Below are positions 1-7,235 of a stretch of 64,000 nucleotides of DNA, in pieces; position 1 is the stretch's first letter, and each line of letters starts with the position of its first letter. Origin of the DNA: Mycolicibacterium parafortuitum (GTDB lineage Bacteria; Actinomycetota; Actinomycetes; Mycobacteriales; Mycobacteriaceae); the NCBI RefSeq assembly GCF_010725485.1, contig NZ_AP022598.1, positions 2,976,001-3,040,000 on the forward strand, written 5' to 3'. A program made the position numbers and the translations under genes. The notes beneath the pieces are model-generated. The model did not search any database and was not told the origin of the DNA. It worked only from the letters and a program-made list of their open reading frames with translations.

Positions 1-29
1 ACTGTAGGTGAGCGCCCCGACACCCTGCC

Positions 30-95
30 CCCGCGAAATATCATTCCGGGCAGTGCTCGGCGGCCTCCGCGCAGCCCGGAATGATATTTCGCGGG
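30..95. repeat. Perfect 21-bp inverted repeat, 24-nt loop, directly downstream of lprE
   Basis: Positions 30-50 and 75-95 are exact reverse complements over 21 bp, separated by 24 nt. The arms read CCCGCGAAATATCATTCCGG plus one G. The right arm ends 3 nt beyond the lprE stop codon, so the hairpin would be the first structure in the lprE 3' region and could act as a terminator. It has no U-tract on either side. The AT-rich centre of the arms is unlike the surrounding GC-rich DNA, so a small mobile palindrome is an alternative. Confidence 0.8.
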
Positions 96-98
96 TAC

Positions 99-659
99 CT
101 AGCCGGGCGTGTTGCCGATCAGCTCCACACCGCTGCCGTTCCAGCGGAACTTGACCACGCTGTCGAGGCCAGGCACGCCGCTGGAGTACTTCAGCGCGAC
201 GGTGTCCCCGGTGGTCTGGGTGCCGTCGAGGTCGTTGAACCCGTACGTGTCCGGAACGCCCGTCGGGATGAACTTGCCCTGGTGGAACAACACCGCGCGG
301 GTGTTCGGGTTGGACTGGTTGGTGTTGGCCTTGATGATCACCGCCGACAGCTGGGCGCACTCGTTGTAGTTGCCCGCCAGCGGCTCGGGGTTCCACGCCT
401 GACCGCTGCGCGGGTCGCGGGGCAGCTCCGACACCGCCTTGGCGATCTCGGGGGCGGCCAGGTCGGTGGCGCACGGATCGTCGGCGGGCGCGGGGCCCGG
501 GAGCGGTCCGGCGGGCGGTGGAGCCGCGGGGGCCGCGGGCGCCGCGCTGACCGGTGCGGTCTGGTCCGGTGTCTTGGACACCGTCGAGTCGCCGGGACTG
601 CATGCCGTGACGGTGAGTGCCGCCGCCACCACACAGATGTTGGTCGCCGCCCAATTCAC
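99..659 (-). CDS. lprE: LppP/LprE-family lipoprotein (LprE)
   Basis: Secreted lipoprotein of about 186 residues. The start is placed at GTG 659, giving a short polar start (NWAATN) and then a hydrophobic stretch ending in the lipobox LTVTAC. The longer frame from 698 would put a charged extension before the signal peptide, and GTG 668 is also possible. After the Cys comes an Ala/Pro-rich linker, then a globular domain with a DPCATDL segment and a second Cys (NECAQL) that may pair in a disulfide. It is divergent from deaD, as the lprE/deaD pair is in M. tuberculosis (Rv1252c/Rv1253), which supports the name. Function in this family is poorly defined; LprE has been linked to surface properties and persistence. 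No enzyme motif is visible. Confidence 0.85.
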   Translation of the reverse strand: MNWAATNICVVAAALTVTACSPGDSTVSKTPDQTAPVSAAPAAPAAPPPAGPLPGPAPADDPCATDLAAPEIAKAVSELPRDPRSGQAWNPEPLAGNYNECAQLSAVIIKANTNQSNPNTRAVLFHQGKFIPTGVPDTYGFNDLDGTQTTGDTVALKYSSGVPGLDSVVKFRWNGSGVELIGNTPG

Positions 660-765
660 GTTGGGCACCGTACGGCAGTCCGCGTGGCCGTGGGGCAAGG
701 CTCGCCCGGGCCAGAAGTCACGGTCGGCCGGATCACCGTCTTGTACGCACTAGACTTCTTCCTCG

Positions 766-2454
766 ATGACGTCTACAAACGCGGAGCCCGACCCCGCTGC
801 CCTGACCTTTTCCGACCTGCAGATTCACCCTGCGGTGCTGAAGGCTGTCTCCGACGTCGGCTACGAATCACCCTCACCGATCCAGGCCGCCACCATCCCC
901 GCCATGTTGAACGGCTCCGATGTGGTCGGCCTCGCACAGACCGGCACCGGCAAGACCGCTGCGTTCGCGATCCCGATCCTGTCCAAGATCGACACCGAGA
1001 GCCGCAACACCCAGGCCCTGGTGCTGGCCCCGACCCGTGAGCTCGCGCTGCAGGTCGCCGAGGCGTTCGGCCGTTACGGCGCCCAGCTGCGCGTCAACGT
1101 GCTGCCGATCTACGGTGGCTCGTCCTACGTGCCGCAGCTGGCCGGACTCAAGCGCGGCGCGCAGGTCGTCGTCGGCACCCCGGGCCGGGTGATCGACCAC
1201 CTGGAGAAGGGCAGCCTGGACCTCTCCCATCTGGATTACCTGGTTCTCGACGAGGCCGACGAGATGCTGCAGATGGGCTTCGCCGAGGATGTCGAGCGCA
1301 TCCTGGCCGACACCCCCGAGTACAAGCAGGTCGCGTTGTTCTCCGCGACCATGCCACCGGCGATCAAGAAGATCACCGCCAAGTACCTGCACGATCCGGT
1401 CGAGGTCACCGTCAAGTCCAAGACCCAGACCGCCGAGAACATCACGCAGCGCTACTTCCTGGTGTCGTATCCGCGCAAGATGGATGCGCTGACCCGGCTG
1501 CTGGAGACCGAGCAGGGCGACGCGATGATCGTGTTCGTCCGCACCAAGCAGGCCACCGAGGAGGTCGCCGAGAAGCTGCGCGCCCGCGGGTTCGCGGCGG
1601 CGGCCATCAACGGCGACATCCCGCAGGCCGTCCGCGAGCGCACCATCAGCCAGCTCAAGGACGGCACCATCGACATCCTGGTCGCGACGGACGTCGCGGC
1701 CCGTGGTCTGGACGTCGAACGGATCAGCCACGTCGTCAACTTCGACATCCCGCACGACCCCGAGTCCTATGTGCACCGCATCGGCCGCACCGGGCGCGCC
1801 GGACGCTCGGGTACGGCGCTGCTGTTCGTGACGCCGCGCGAGCGTCACCTGCTCGGCGCGATCGAGCGTGTCACCCGGCAGAAGCTGGTGGAGTCCGAAC
1901 TGCCGTCGGTCGAGGACGTCAACGAGAAGCGGGTCGCGAAGTTCCGCGACTCGATCACCGACGCGCTGGACAAGCCCGGCATCGACCTGTTCCGCACGCT
2001 GGTGGAGGGTTACGAGCGCGACCACGACGTCCCGATGGCCGACATCGCCGCGGCGCTGGCGCTGCAGAGCCGCAACGGTGAAGAGTTCCTGATGACGGAG
2101 CCGCCGCCGGAGAAGCGCCGCGAGCGTCCGGACCGTGGAGACCGCGGCGACGCCTCGTCGCGTAAGCCGCGCGAGCGGCGCAGCGATCTCGCGACCTACC
2201 GCATCGCGGTCGGCAAGCGGCACAAGGTCGCGCCCGGCGCGATCGTCGGCGCCATCGCCAACGAGGGCGGGCTGCACCGCAGCGACTTCGGCCACATCAC
2301 GATCAAGATGGACCACTCGCTGGTGGAGTTGCCCGCGAAGCTGTCCGGGAAGACGCTGAAGGCGTTGGAGAACACCAAGATCCAGGGCCAGCTGATCCAG
2401 CTGCAGCCCGATCGCGCACCGAAACCTCACAGAGGGAAGCCCAAGACGAAGTGA
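766..2454 (+). CDS. deaD: DEAD-box ATP-dependent RNA helicase DeaD/CsdA
   Basis: Cytoplasmic RNA helicase, 562 residues, the usual length for mycobacterial DeaD. The Q-motif region (FSDL...PIQAATIP) is at about residues 15-45, followed by Walker A AQTGTGKTAAF, PTREL, the DEAD box in VLDEADEML, the SAT motif LFSATMP, and helicase motifs ending HRIGRTGRAG. A basic linker (about 445-475) leads to a C-terminal DbpA-type RNA-binding domain. Such helicases unwind structured RNA during ribosome assembly, mRNA decay and cold growth. A possible -10 box TAGACT lies at 751-756, nine bases before the ATG, so the mRNA leader would be very short. The stop overlaps the start of the next gene (GTGA), implying co-transcription. 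Confidence 0.95.
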   Translation: MTSTNAEPDPAALTFSDLQIHPAVLKAVSDVGYESPSPIQAATIPAMLNGSDVVGLAQTGTGKTAAFAIPILSKIDTESRNTQALVLAPTRELALQVAEAFGRYGAQLRVNVLPIYGGSSYVPQLAGLKRGAQVVVGTPGRVIDHLEKGSLDLSHLDYLVLDEADEMLQMGFAEDVERILADTPEYKQVALFSATMPPAIKKITAKYLHDPVEVTVKSKTQTAENITQRYFLVSYPRKMDALTRLLETEQGDAMIVFVRTKQATEEVAEKLRARGFAAAAINGDIPQAVRERTISQLKDGTIDILVATDVAARGLDVERISHVVNFDIPHDPESYVHRIGRTGRAGRSGTALLFVTPRERHLLGAIERVTRQKLVESELPSVEDVNEKRVAKFRDSITDALDKPGIDLFRTLVEGYERDHDVPMADIAAALALQSRNGEEFLMTEPPPEKRRERPDRGDRGDASSRKPRERRSDLATYRIAVGKRHKVAPGAIVGAIANEGGLHRSDFGHITIKMDHSLVELPAKLSGKTLKALENTKIQGQLIQLQPDRAPKPHRGKPKTK

Positions 2455-3602
2455 CCGTGTTTTCTCGGCCGCCCGGTTCCGGCATCGACGCCGCCGGCGG
2501 CCTGGAGTCCGTCACGCGTGAGCGCGTCTCGTCACTGACCGGAATCCGCGCGGTCGCGGCGCTGCTGGTGGTGCTCACCCACGCCGCCTACACCACGGGC
2601 AAATACCCGCAGGGCTATGTGGGCCTGGTGTATTCGCGGATGGAGATCGGCGTGCCGATCTTCTTCGTGCTGTCCGGGTTCCTGTTGTTTCTGCCGTGGG
2701 TGAAGGCCGCGCACTCCGGCCAGGCATCCCCGTCGGTGCGCCGGTACGCGTGGCACCGGGTGCGGCGCATCATGCCCGCCTATGTGGTCACGGTGATCGC
2801 GGCCTATCTCGTCTATCACTTCCGCACCGCGGGCCCGAACCCCGGCCACACCTGGGAAGGCCTGTTCCGCAATCTCACGCTGACCCAGATCTACACCGAC
2901 GACTATCTGTATTCGTTTCTGCACCAAGGGCTTACCCAGATGTGGAGCCTGGCGGTCGAGGTGGCGTTCTACGTGGTGCTGCCGGCGCTGGCGTACCTGC
3001 TCCTGGTGGTGCTGTGCCGGCGGCAGTGGCGTCCCGGGCTGCTGCTGACCGGGCTGGTGGCGTTGGCGCTGGTGTCCCCGGCGTGGCTGTGGCTGGTGCA
3101 CTCGACCGACTTCCTGCCCGACGGCGCGCGGCTGTGGTTGCCGGGATACCTGGCGTGGTTCGTCGGCGGGATGATCCTGGCCGCACTGCAACCGCTGGGG
3201 GTACGTGCCTACGCGGCGGTGTGCGTGCCGTTGGCCATCGTCTGCTACCTGATCGCTTCGACCCCGATCGCCGGCGAGCCGACGACCTCGCCCGCCGCGC
3301 TGCACGAGGCTCTTTTCAAGACCGCGTTCTACACCGCGATCGCGACGCTGGTGGTGGCCCCGCTCGCGCTGGGCAACACCGGGTGGTATTCGCGCTTCAT
3401 GGCGAGCAGGCCGATGGTCTTCCTCGGCGAGATCTCGTACGAGATCTTCCTGATCCACCTCATCACGATGGAACTCGTGATGGTCGAGATCATGCGCAAA
3501 CCGGTCTACACCGGATCGATGTGGCAGCTGTTCTTCGGCACGATGATCGTCACGATCCCGCTGGCCTGGGTGCTGCACCGGTTCACCCGCTTGCGGACCT
3601 GA
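2451..3602 (+). CDS. Membrane acyltransferase, acyltransferase-3 family
   Basis: Integral membrane acyltransferase of 383 residues, the length I recall for M. tuberculosis Rv1254 at this locus. It begins with the family signature region SSLTGIRAVAALLVVLTHA, in which the His in the first membrane helix is the likely catalytic residue, and RVRRIMPAYVVT follows about 90 residues later. The rest is about ten hydrophobic helices, ending FLGEISYEIFLIHL near the C-terminus, typical of the family. These enzymes transfer acyl groups to extracytoplasmic sugars or lipids; the substrate here cannot be read from sequence. The GTG start overlaps the deaD stop by four bases, so translation is probably coupled. 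Confidence 0.88.
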   Translation: MTVFSRPPGSGIDAAGGLESVTRERVSSLTGIRAVAALLVVLTHAAYTTGKYPQGYVGLVYSRMEIGVPIFFVLSGFLLFLPWVKAAHSGQASPSVRRYAWHRVRRIMPAYVVTVIAAYLVYHFRTAGPNPGHTWEGLFRNLTLTQIYTDDYLYSFLHQGLTQMWSLAVEVAFYVVLPALAYLLLVVLCRRQWRPGLLLTGLVALALVSPAWLWLVHSTDFLPDGARLWLPGYLAWFVGGMILAALQPLGVRAYAAVCVPLAIVCYLIASTPIAGEPTTSPAALHEALFKTAFYTAIATLVVAPLALGNTGWYSRFMASRPMVFLGEISYEIFLIHLITMELVMVEIMRKPVYTGSMWQLFFGTMIVTIPLAWVLHRFTRLRT

Positions 3603-3630
3603 CGCGGGGCCCTGCCACACCCCGGAGAAG

Positions 3631-3649
3631 TTAGGTTATCTTGGCCTAA
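3631..3649. promoter_or_regulatory. Putative IdeR iron box upstream of the siderophore-interacting protein
   Basis: TTAGGTTATCTTGGCCTAA matches the IdeR consensus TTAGGTTAGGCTAACCTAA at 14 of 19 positions, with both outer arms (TTAGGTTA and CCTAA) intact. It sits 22 bp before the ATG of a siderophore-interacting flavoprotein, where bound IdeR-Fe would block transcription in iron-replete cells. Not tested experimentally here. Confidence 0.8.
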
Positions 3650-3671
3650 GTATTCGAAGGGGTGATGGTTG

Positions 3672-4388
3672 ATGTCGGACGCCAAGTTGTCACGCGGGTT
3701 CGCCGGTGCGGTGCTCAAGCTGCTGCGGGCGGGTGACTACGAGCTGGCGGTGACCGGCCGCACCGAGGTCAGCCCGCACTATCTGCGGCTGAGCTTCCGT
3801 GCCGGGGGACTGCTGGACGATCGTCCGTTGCACCCCACGCAGTGGGTCCGGCTGTGGTTCTCCGATGCGGGCAAGCTGCACCAGCGCGGCTACACCCTGG
3901 TCAACCCCGACCCGGCCAACGACAGTGTCGACATCGAGTTCGCGTTGCACGACGGTGTCGCGTCCAACTGGGCCGAGCGCGCACAGCCGGGCGACACCAT
4001 CGAGGCGACCGTGCTCGGCAGCAACTTCGCGCTGCCCGAGCCGCGCCCGGCGGGCTATGTGATCGTCGGCGACACCGCGTCGCTGCCGGCGATCAACTCG
4101 CTGCTCGACGCGATCGGCGACGCGCCGGCGCGGATCTTCCTGGAGGCCGCGCACGACGACGACAAGCAGCTGCCGGTGCGCCGTCCCGCCGACGTGACGT
4201 GGGTGGACCGCAAGAACTCCGGCGAGGCGCTGATCGAGGCCGTCGGCTCGGCGGCCTTCGACGCCGCCGACCACTTCGGCTGGGTCGCCTGCGACAACCG
4301 CACCACGCGCGCGGTGGCCAAGCTGATGCGCGAGGACTACAAGATCGCGCGCAAATCGATCAAGGCGCAGGCCTACTGGGTCGCCTGA
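3672..4388 (+). CDS. Siderophore-interacting protein (FAD-binding ferric-siderophore reductase)
   Basis: Cytoplasmic flavoprotein of 238 residues related to ViuB/SIP proteins and to the FAD domain of IrtA. It is expected to reduce ferric siderophores with NAD(P)H so that iron is released. The N-terminal beta-barrel FAD domain contains the stretch HYLRLSFRAGGLL and the flavin-binding RGYTLVNPD; the C-terminal half has the nucleotide-binding fold (VIVGDTASLPAINSLL, GWVACDNRTTRAVAKLMRED). The ATG at 3672 is preceded by AAGGGG; a TTG one codon earlier is less likely. An IdeR-like box just upstream fits iron control. The gene sits between orthologues of Rv1254 and Rv1255c, so it is a local insertion relative to M. 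tuberculosis. Its 3' end overlaps the convergent tetR by 16 bp. Confidence 0.88.
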   Translation: MSDAKLSRGFAGAVLKLLRAGDYELAVTGRTEVSPHYLRLSFRAGGLLDDRPLHPTQWVRLWFSDAGKLHQRGYTLVNPDPANDSVDIEFALHDGVASNWAERAQPGDTIEATVLGSNFALPEPRPAGYVIVGDTASLPAINSLLDAIGDAPARIFLEAAHDDDKQLPVRRPADVTWVDRKNSGEALIEAVGSAAFDAADHFGWVACDNRTTRAVAKLMREDYKIARKSIKAQAYWVA

Positions 4389-4960
4389 TCGGCCCGTTCC
4401 GGGAGCACGATCGGTACGACGAACTCTTCGAGCATCGCGCGCTCGTCCGCTTCGTCGTGGCCGGGGAACAGCATCAGCGAGGTCATCACGCGGACCAGCC
4501 AGCGAGCCCGGTGCGCGACGAGTTCGGCGTCGTCGGGCCCGAGCGAGATCACGAAGGCCTCGGTCAGCGCCTTGATCACCTCGGACTGCTCGGCCATCTC
4601 GGCCCCGATCGGGCGTTGGGTGGTGGCGAACCACGACGACAGCGCCGGGCTTTCGCGCACGTTGCGCAGCGAGTTCAGCATGCCTTCGATCAGCCGCTCA
4701 CGCGGATCGTCGAACGACATGATGTGCTCGGTCATCTCGCGGTACAGACGGTAGCTCTCGCGGTGCACGTAGGCCGTGTAGAGGGCTTCCCGATTCTCGA
4801 AGTAGCGGTACAGCGTGGCCCGCGAACAGCCGGCGGCCGCGGCGATCTCGTGCATGCCGACGGTCGCGGCGGGCTGTGCGGCGAACAGCTCCCCGGCCGC
4901 GTCCAGGATCCGGTCGGCGGCGACCTCGGTGCGTCGGGCCGCCAGCCAATCGCCGGCCAT
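4373..4960 (-). CDS. TetR-family transcriptional regulator
   Basis: DNA-binding regulator of 195 residues. An N-terminal TetR helix-turn-helix (RILDAAGELFAAQPAATVG...AAGCSRATLYRYFENREALY) is followed by an all-helical ligand-binding domain with no recognisable signature. The ATG at 4960 overlaps the stop of the upstream cyp130 (TGATG), so the two are co-transcribed and probably translationally coupled; a longer frame to 5020 would lie inside cyp130. This matches the Rv1255c-cyp130 arrangement of M. tuberculosis. It may control its own operon and be released by a P450 substrate. That role is inference from gene order only. Confidence 0.9.
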   Translation of the reverse strand: MAGDWLAARRTEVAADRILDAAGELFAAQPAATVGMHEIAAAAGCSRATLYRYFENREALYTAYVHRESYRLYREMTEHIMSFDDPRERLIEGMLNSLRNVRESPALSSWFATTQRPIGAEMAEQSEVIKALTEAFVISLGPDDAELVAHRARWLVRVMTSLMLFPGHDEADERAMLEEFVVPIVLPERADQATQ

Positions 4961-6201
4961 CAGCCCACCACCGTGAACGGCACCGACAGCGGCCGCCGGA
5001 CGTAACTGCCGCCCGACCACACGATCCCGGCCTCGTCGACCTCGAAATCCGGGATCCGGGTGAGTAGTTCGGTCAGTGCCACCCGGGACTGCATGCGGGC
5101 AGCCGCGGCGCCCAGGCAGTGGTGCGCGCCATGGCTGAACGTCAGGATGTTGCGTGGCCTGCGGGTGACGTCGAGTTCTGCTGCGGTGTCGCCGAATTGG
5201 CGTTCATCACGGTTGCCGGAGCCGTAGAGGAACATCACCCGGCGGCCCTGCGGGATCGTCACGTCGCCGATCGTCACGTCCCGGGTCACCGTGCGGCCCA
5301 GCATCTGTACCGGCGAGGTGAGCCGCAGGAACTCGTCGACGGCATCCGGGATGAGCTCCGGTCGCTCGCACAGCAGCCTGCGTTGGTCGGGTCGCTGGTG
5401 CAGCAGTTGCACCGAGCCGCCGAGCATTCCGGTGGTGGTGTCGTTGCCCCCGGTGACCATCGTGAACGTGAACGCCAGGATCGACAGCACGCCTGAGATG
5501 TCGCCGTCGGCGCCGACACCGGCCGCCACCAGGTGTGAAACCGTGTCGTCCTCGGGTTCGACCCGACGGCGCTCGATCAGCGCGGTGAAGTAGCCCATCA
5601 TCTCACCGAGCGCATCGCCGAGTGTGCCCAGCGCGCCGCCGATTCCGCCCTCGCTGGTGTTGGCGGCGACGATCGCGTCGGTCCAGCCGTCGAACTTGCC
5701 GCGGTCCTCCTCGGGCACCCCGAGATAGTGCGCGACGACCATCGACGGCAGCGGTTTGAACAGTTCGGCGACGATGTCTCCGCCGCCGGCGGCCCTGAGC
5801 CGCTCGATCCGCTCGACCACGTAGTCGCGGACCTTGGGTTCGACGGCCTCCACCTGGCGTGGGGTGAATCCGCGCGCGACGAGCTTGCGGAACTCGGTGT
5901 GCGCCGGCGGGTCCTGCATGACCATCGGCGGATTGTCGGCGAGCCCGATCAGGTCCAGCTCGCCGTAGTTCACCGTGAGGCCCTGCGCGGACGAGAACGT
6001 CTCGTGGTCGCGGGCGGCGGCCCAGATGTCGGCGTGGCGGGACAACACGTAGAAGTCGTGCTCCGGTCGGTCCGCGGGGACGACGTGGTGTACCGGATCG
6101 TGGTCGCGCAGCGCCCGGTACATCGGCCACGGATCACGCCAGGTGTCCGCCGTGGCCAGCTCGAACCTGGCAGGCGAGCTGTGAGACAGAAGTGCGACCA
6201 T
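4960..6201 (-). CDS. cyp130: Cytochrome P450, CYP130 type
   Basis: Soluble haem monooxygenase of 413 residues. The haem-ligand motif FSHGAHHCLG lies about 50 residues from the C-terminus; the I-helix oxygen-binding motif is GGNDTTT and the K-helix ExxR is EFLR. The opening DTWRDPWPMYRALRDHDPVHHV is typical of actinobacterial class I P450s, which take electrons from ferredoxin and ferredoxin reductase; neither is encoded nearby. Gene order next to a TetR regulator matches M. tuberculosis cyp130 (Rv1256c). The natural substrate of CYP130 is not established. It is first gene of the cyp130-tetR unit. The 260 bp upstream, to the degenerate SDR, contain no recognisable gene. Confidence 0.9.
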   Translation of the reverse strand: MVALLSHSSPARFELATADTWRDPWPMYRALRDHDPVHHVVPADRPEHDFYVLSRHADIWAAARDHETFSSAQGLTVNYGELDLIGLADNPPMVMQDPPAHTEFRKLVARGFTPRQVEAVEPKVRDYVVERIERLRAAGGGDIVAELFKPLPSMVVAHYLGVPEEDRGKFDGWTDAIVAANTSEGGIGGALGTLGDALGEMMGYFTALIERRRVEPEDDTVSHLVAAGVGADGDISGVLSILAFTFTMVTGGNDTTTGMLGGSVQLLHQRPDQRRLLCERPELIPDAVDEFLRLTSPVQMLGRTVTRDVTIGDVTIPQGRRVMFLYGSGNRDERQFGDTAAELDVTRRPRNILTFSHGAHHCLGAAAARMQSRVALTELLTRIPDFEVDEAGIVWSGGSYVRRPLSVPFTVVG

Positions 6202-6461
6202 GTCTTATGGGTACGACACATTCGAGAAGATGTCAATCATTCGTGGGATTCTCATCGATCGCGGATCTCATTGTCGATGGCGGACGGGCGGATCTGCTGA
6301 CGCTGCGCAGCGCCGGCAGGCCGGGCGCAGCCCAGCGCCGCTGATGCCGCTCCGACGCCGGTTGAGAGTTTCCGGTGATCATCACCCTGACGCGCATTTG
6401 CCGGGCCTCGATGTTCAGCGAGACGATGACGGAAGCAGTGGCCGACGTCGTTTCATGGCCG

Positions 6462-7052
6462 TCACATGATGCTCGCTCCGCCATCGACGACGAGCGTGGC
6501 GCCGGTGATGAAGCTCGCGCGACTGGAGGCGAGGAAGGCGATTGCTTCGGCGATTTCAGCAGGTTTGCCGGCGCGTCCCAGGGGATTCGGCTCCGCCGGT
6601 ATCTGCGTCACCACGGTGTTGACGCGGATGCCCGCGGAGCCGAACTCGGCGGCCCAGGTTCGGGTCAGTGCGGCGACGGCACCTGTCGCCGCCGACGCGA
6701 CGTTGACGATCGCCCCGCCACCGTGGCGGGTCATGCAGGGGGCGACGGCGGCCACCAAAAAGTACAGACCGGCCAATGCATCAACGTCCACGACGTCGGC
6801 GTTGTTGACCAGGATGTCGACCGGCACCTGCCGGGCGAGGTGGTCGACGGATTCCAGGTCGGCCAGGTCAGCGGCGATGAACCGGGCGCCTGGACCGAGT
6901 TCGTCGACGGCGGCCCGGCCTGCGCCCGTCTGTCGGCCGCTGAGGATGAGCTGAGCACCGGCCTGCTTGAGCAGGCGTGCGGTGACCCGTCCGAGTTCCG
7001 AGGCGCAGTCGGTCACCAGGGCCGTTCGTCCCGGCTCCTCCGAAGTGCTCAC
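6462..7052 (-). pseudogene. Degenerate short-chain dehydrogenase/reductase lacking the catalytic Tyr-Lys segment
   Basis: An open frame of 196 residues clearly descended from an SDR; its closest relative in the window is the intact SDR at 12130-12852. Relative to that protein three in-frame parts are missing or altered. The nucleotide-binding TGGTAGIG is TDCASELG; about 20 residues after DILVNNA are gone; and the whole stretch from the catalytic Ser region to YxxxK is collapsed to [19 protein letters not shown]. The C-terminal GATLVVDGG is kept. Dehydrogenase activity is therefore unlikely, yet the frame is open and has a good ribosome site (AAGGGAG before GTG 7052) and a copy of the 23-bp promoter element. 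It may be a pseudogene or a non-catalytic retained protein. Confidence 0.75.
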
Positions 7053-7107
7053 AACCTGCACTCCCTTCGGTGGCATTCGACAACAGTGGCAGTCGGGGCA
7101 CCGGCAG

Positions 7108-7130
7108 GGACCACGGAAAACCCGTAGTCC
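7108..7130 (-). promoter_or_regulatory. Accessory-region operator, copy 1
   Basis: A 23-bp imperfect palindrome: read toward the SDR gene the arms are GGACTACGG and CCGTGGTCC around GTTTT (8 of 9 bases pair). It is identical to the copies at 15205-15227 and 15276-15298, and all three also share CTG on the gene-proximal side. Here it lies 55 bp upstream of the degenerate SDR start and in the divergent gap with the LuxR-type regulator. It is probably an activator or repressor site. Confidence 0.75.
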
Positions 7131-7235
7131 GCTGGTAGCCCTGCATCCGTCGTGCAGACGTGACAGGATTTGCCGATAACCGCGGCCGGGGGGCGTGGGC
7201 TGCACCGGCGTTCCAGACAGGTGGTCATCTCGATC

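Noticed and set aside
6200..6221. Partial inverted repeat around the cyp130 start (ATGTC...GACACAT) as a TetR operator.
   Set aside because: The arms match only partly and the site would cover the start codon; not strong enough to annotate.
7108..7130. DosR box, because the element starts GGAC and ends GTCC.
   Set aside because: The spacing and centre (CGG-GTTTT-CCG) do not match the 20-bp DosR motif, and the flanking genes are not the typical dormancy set.
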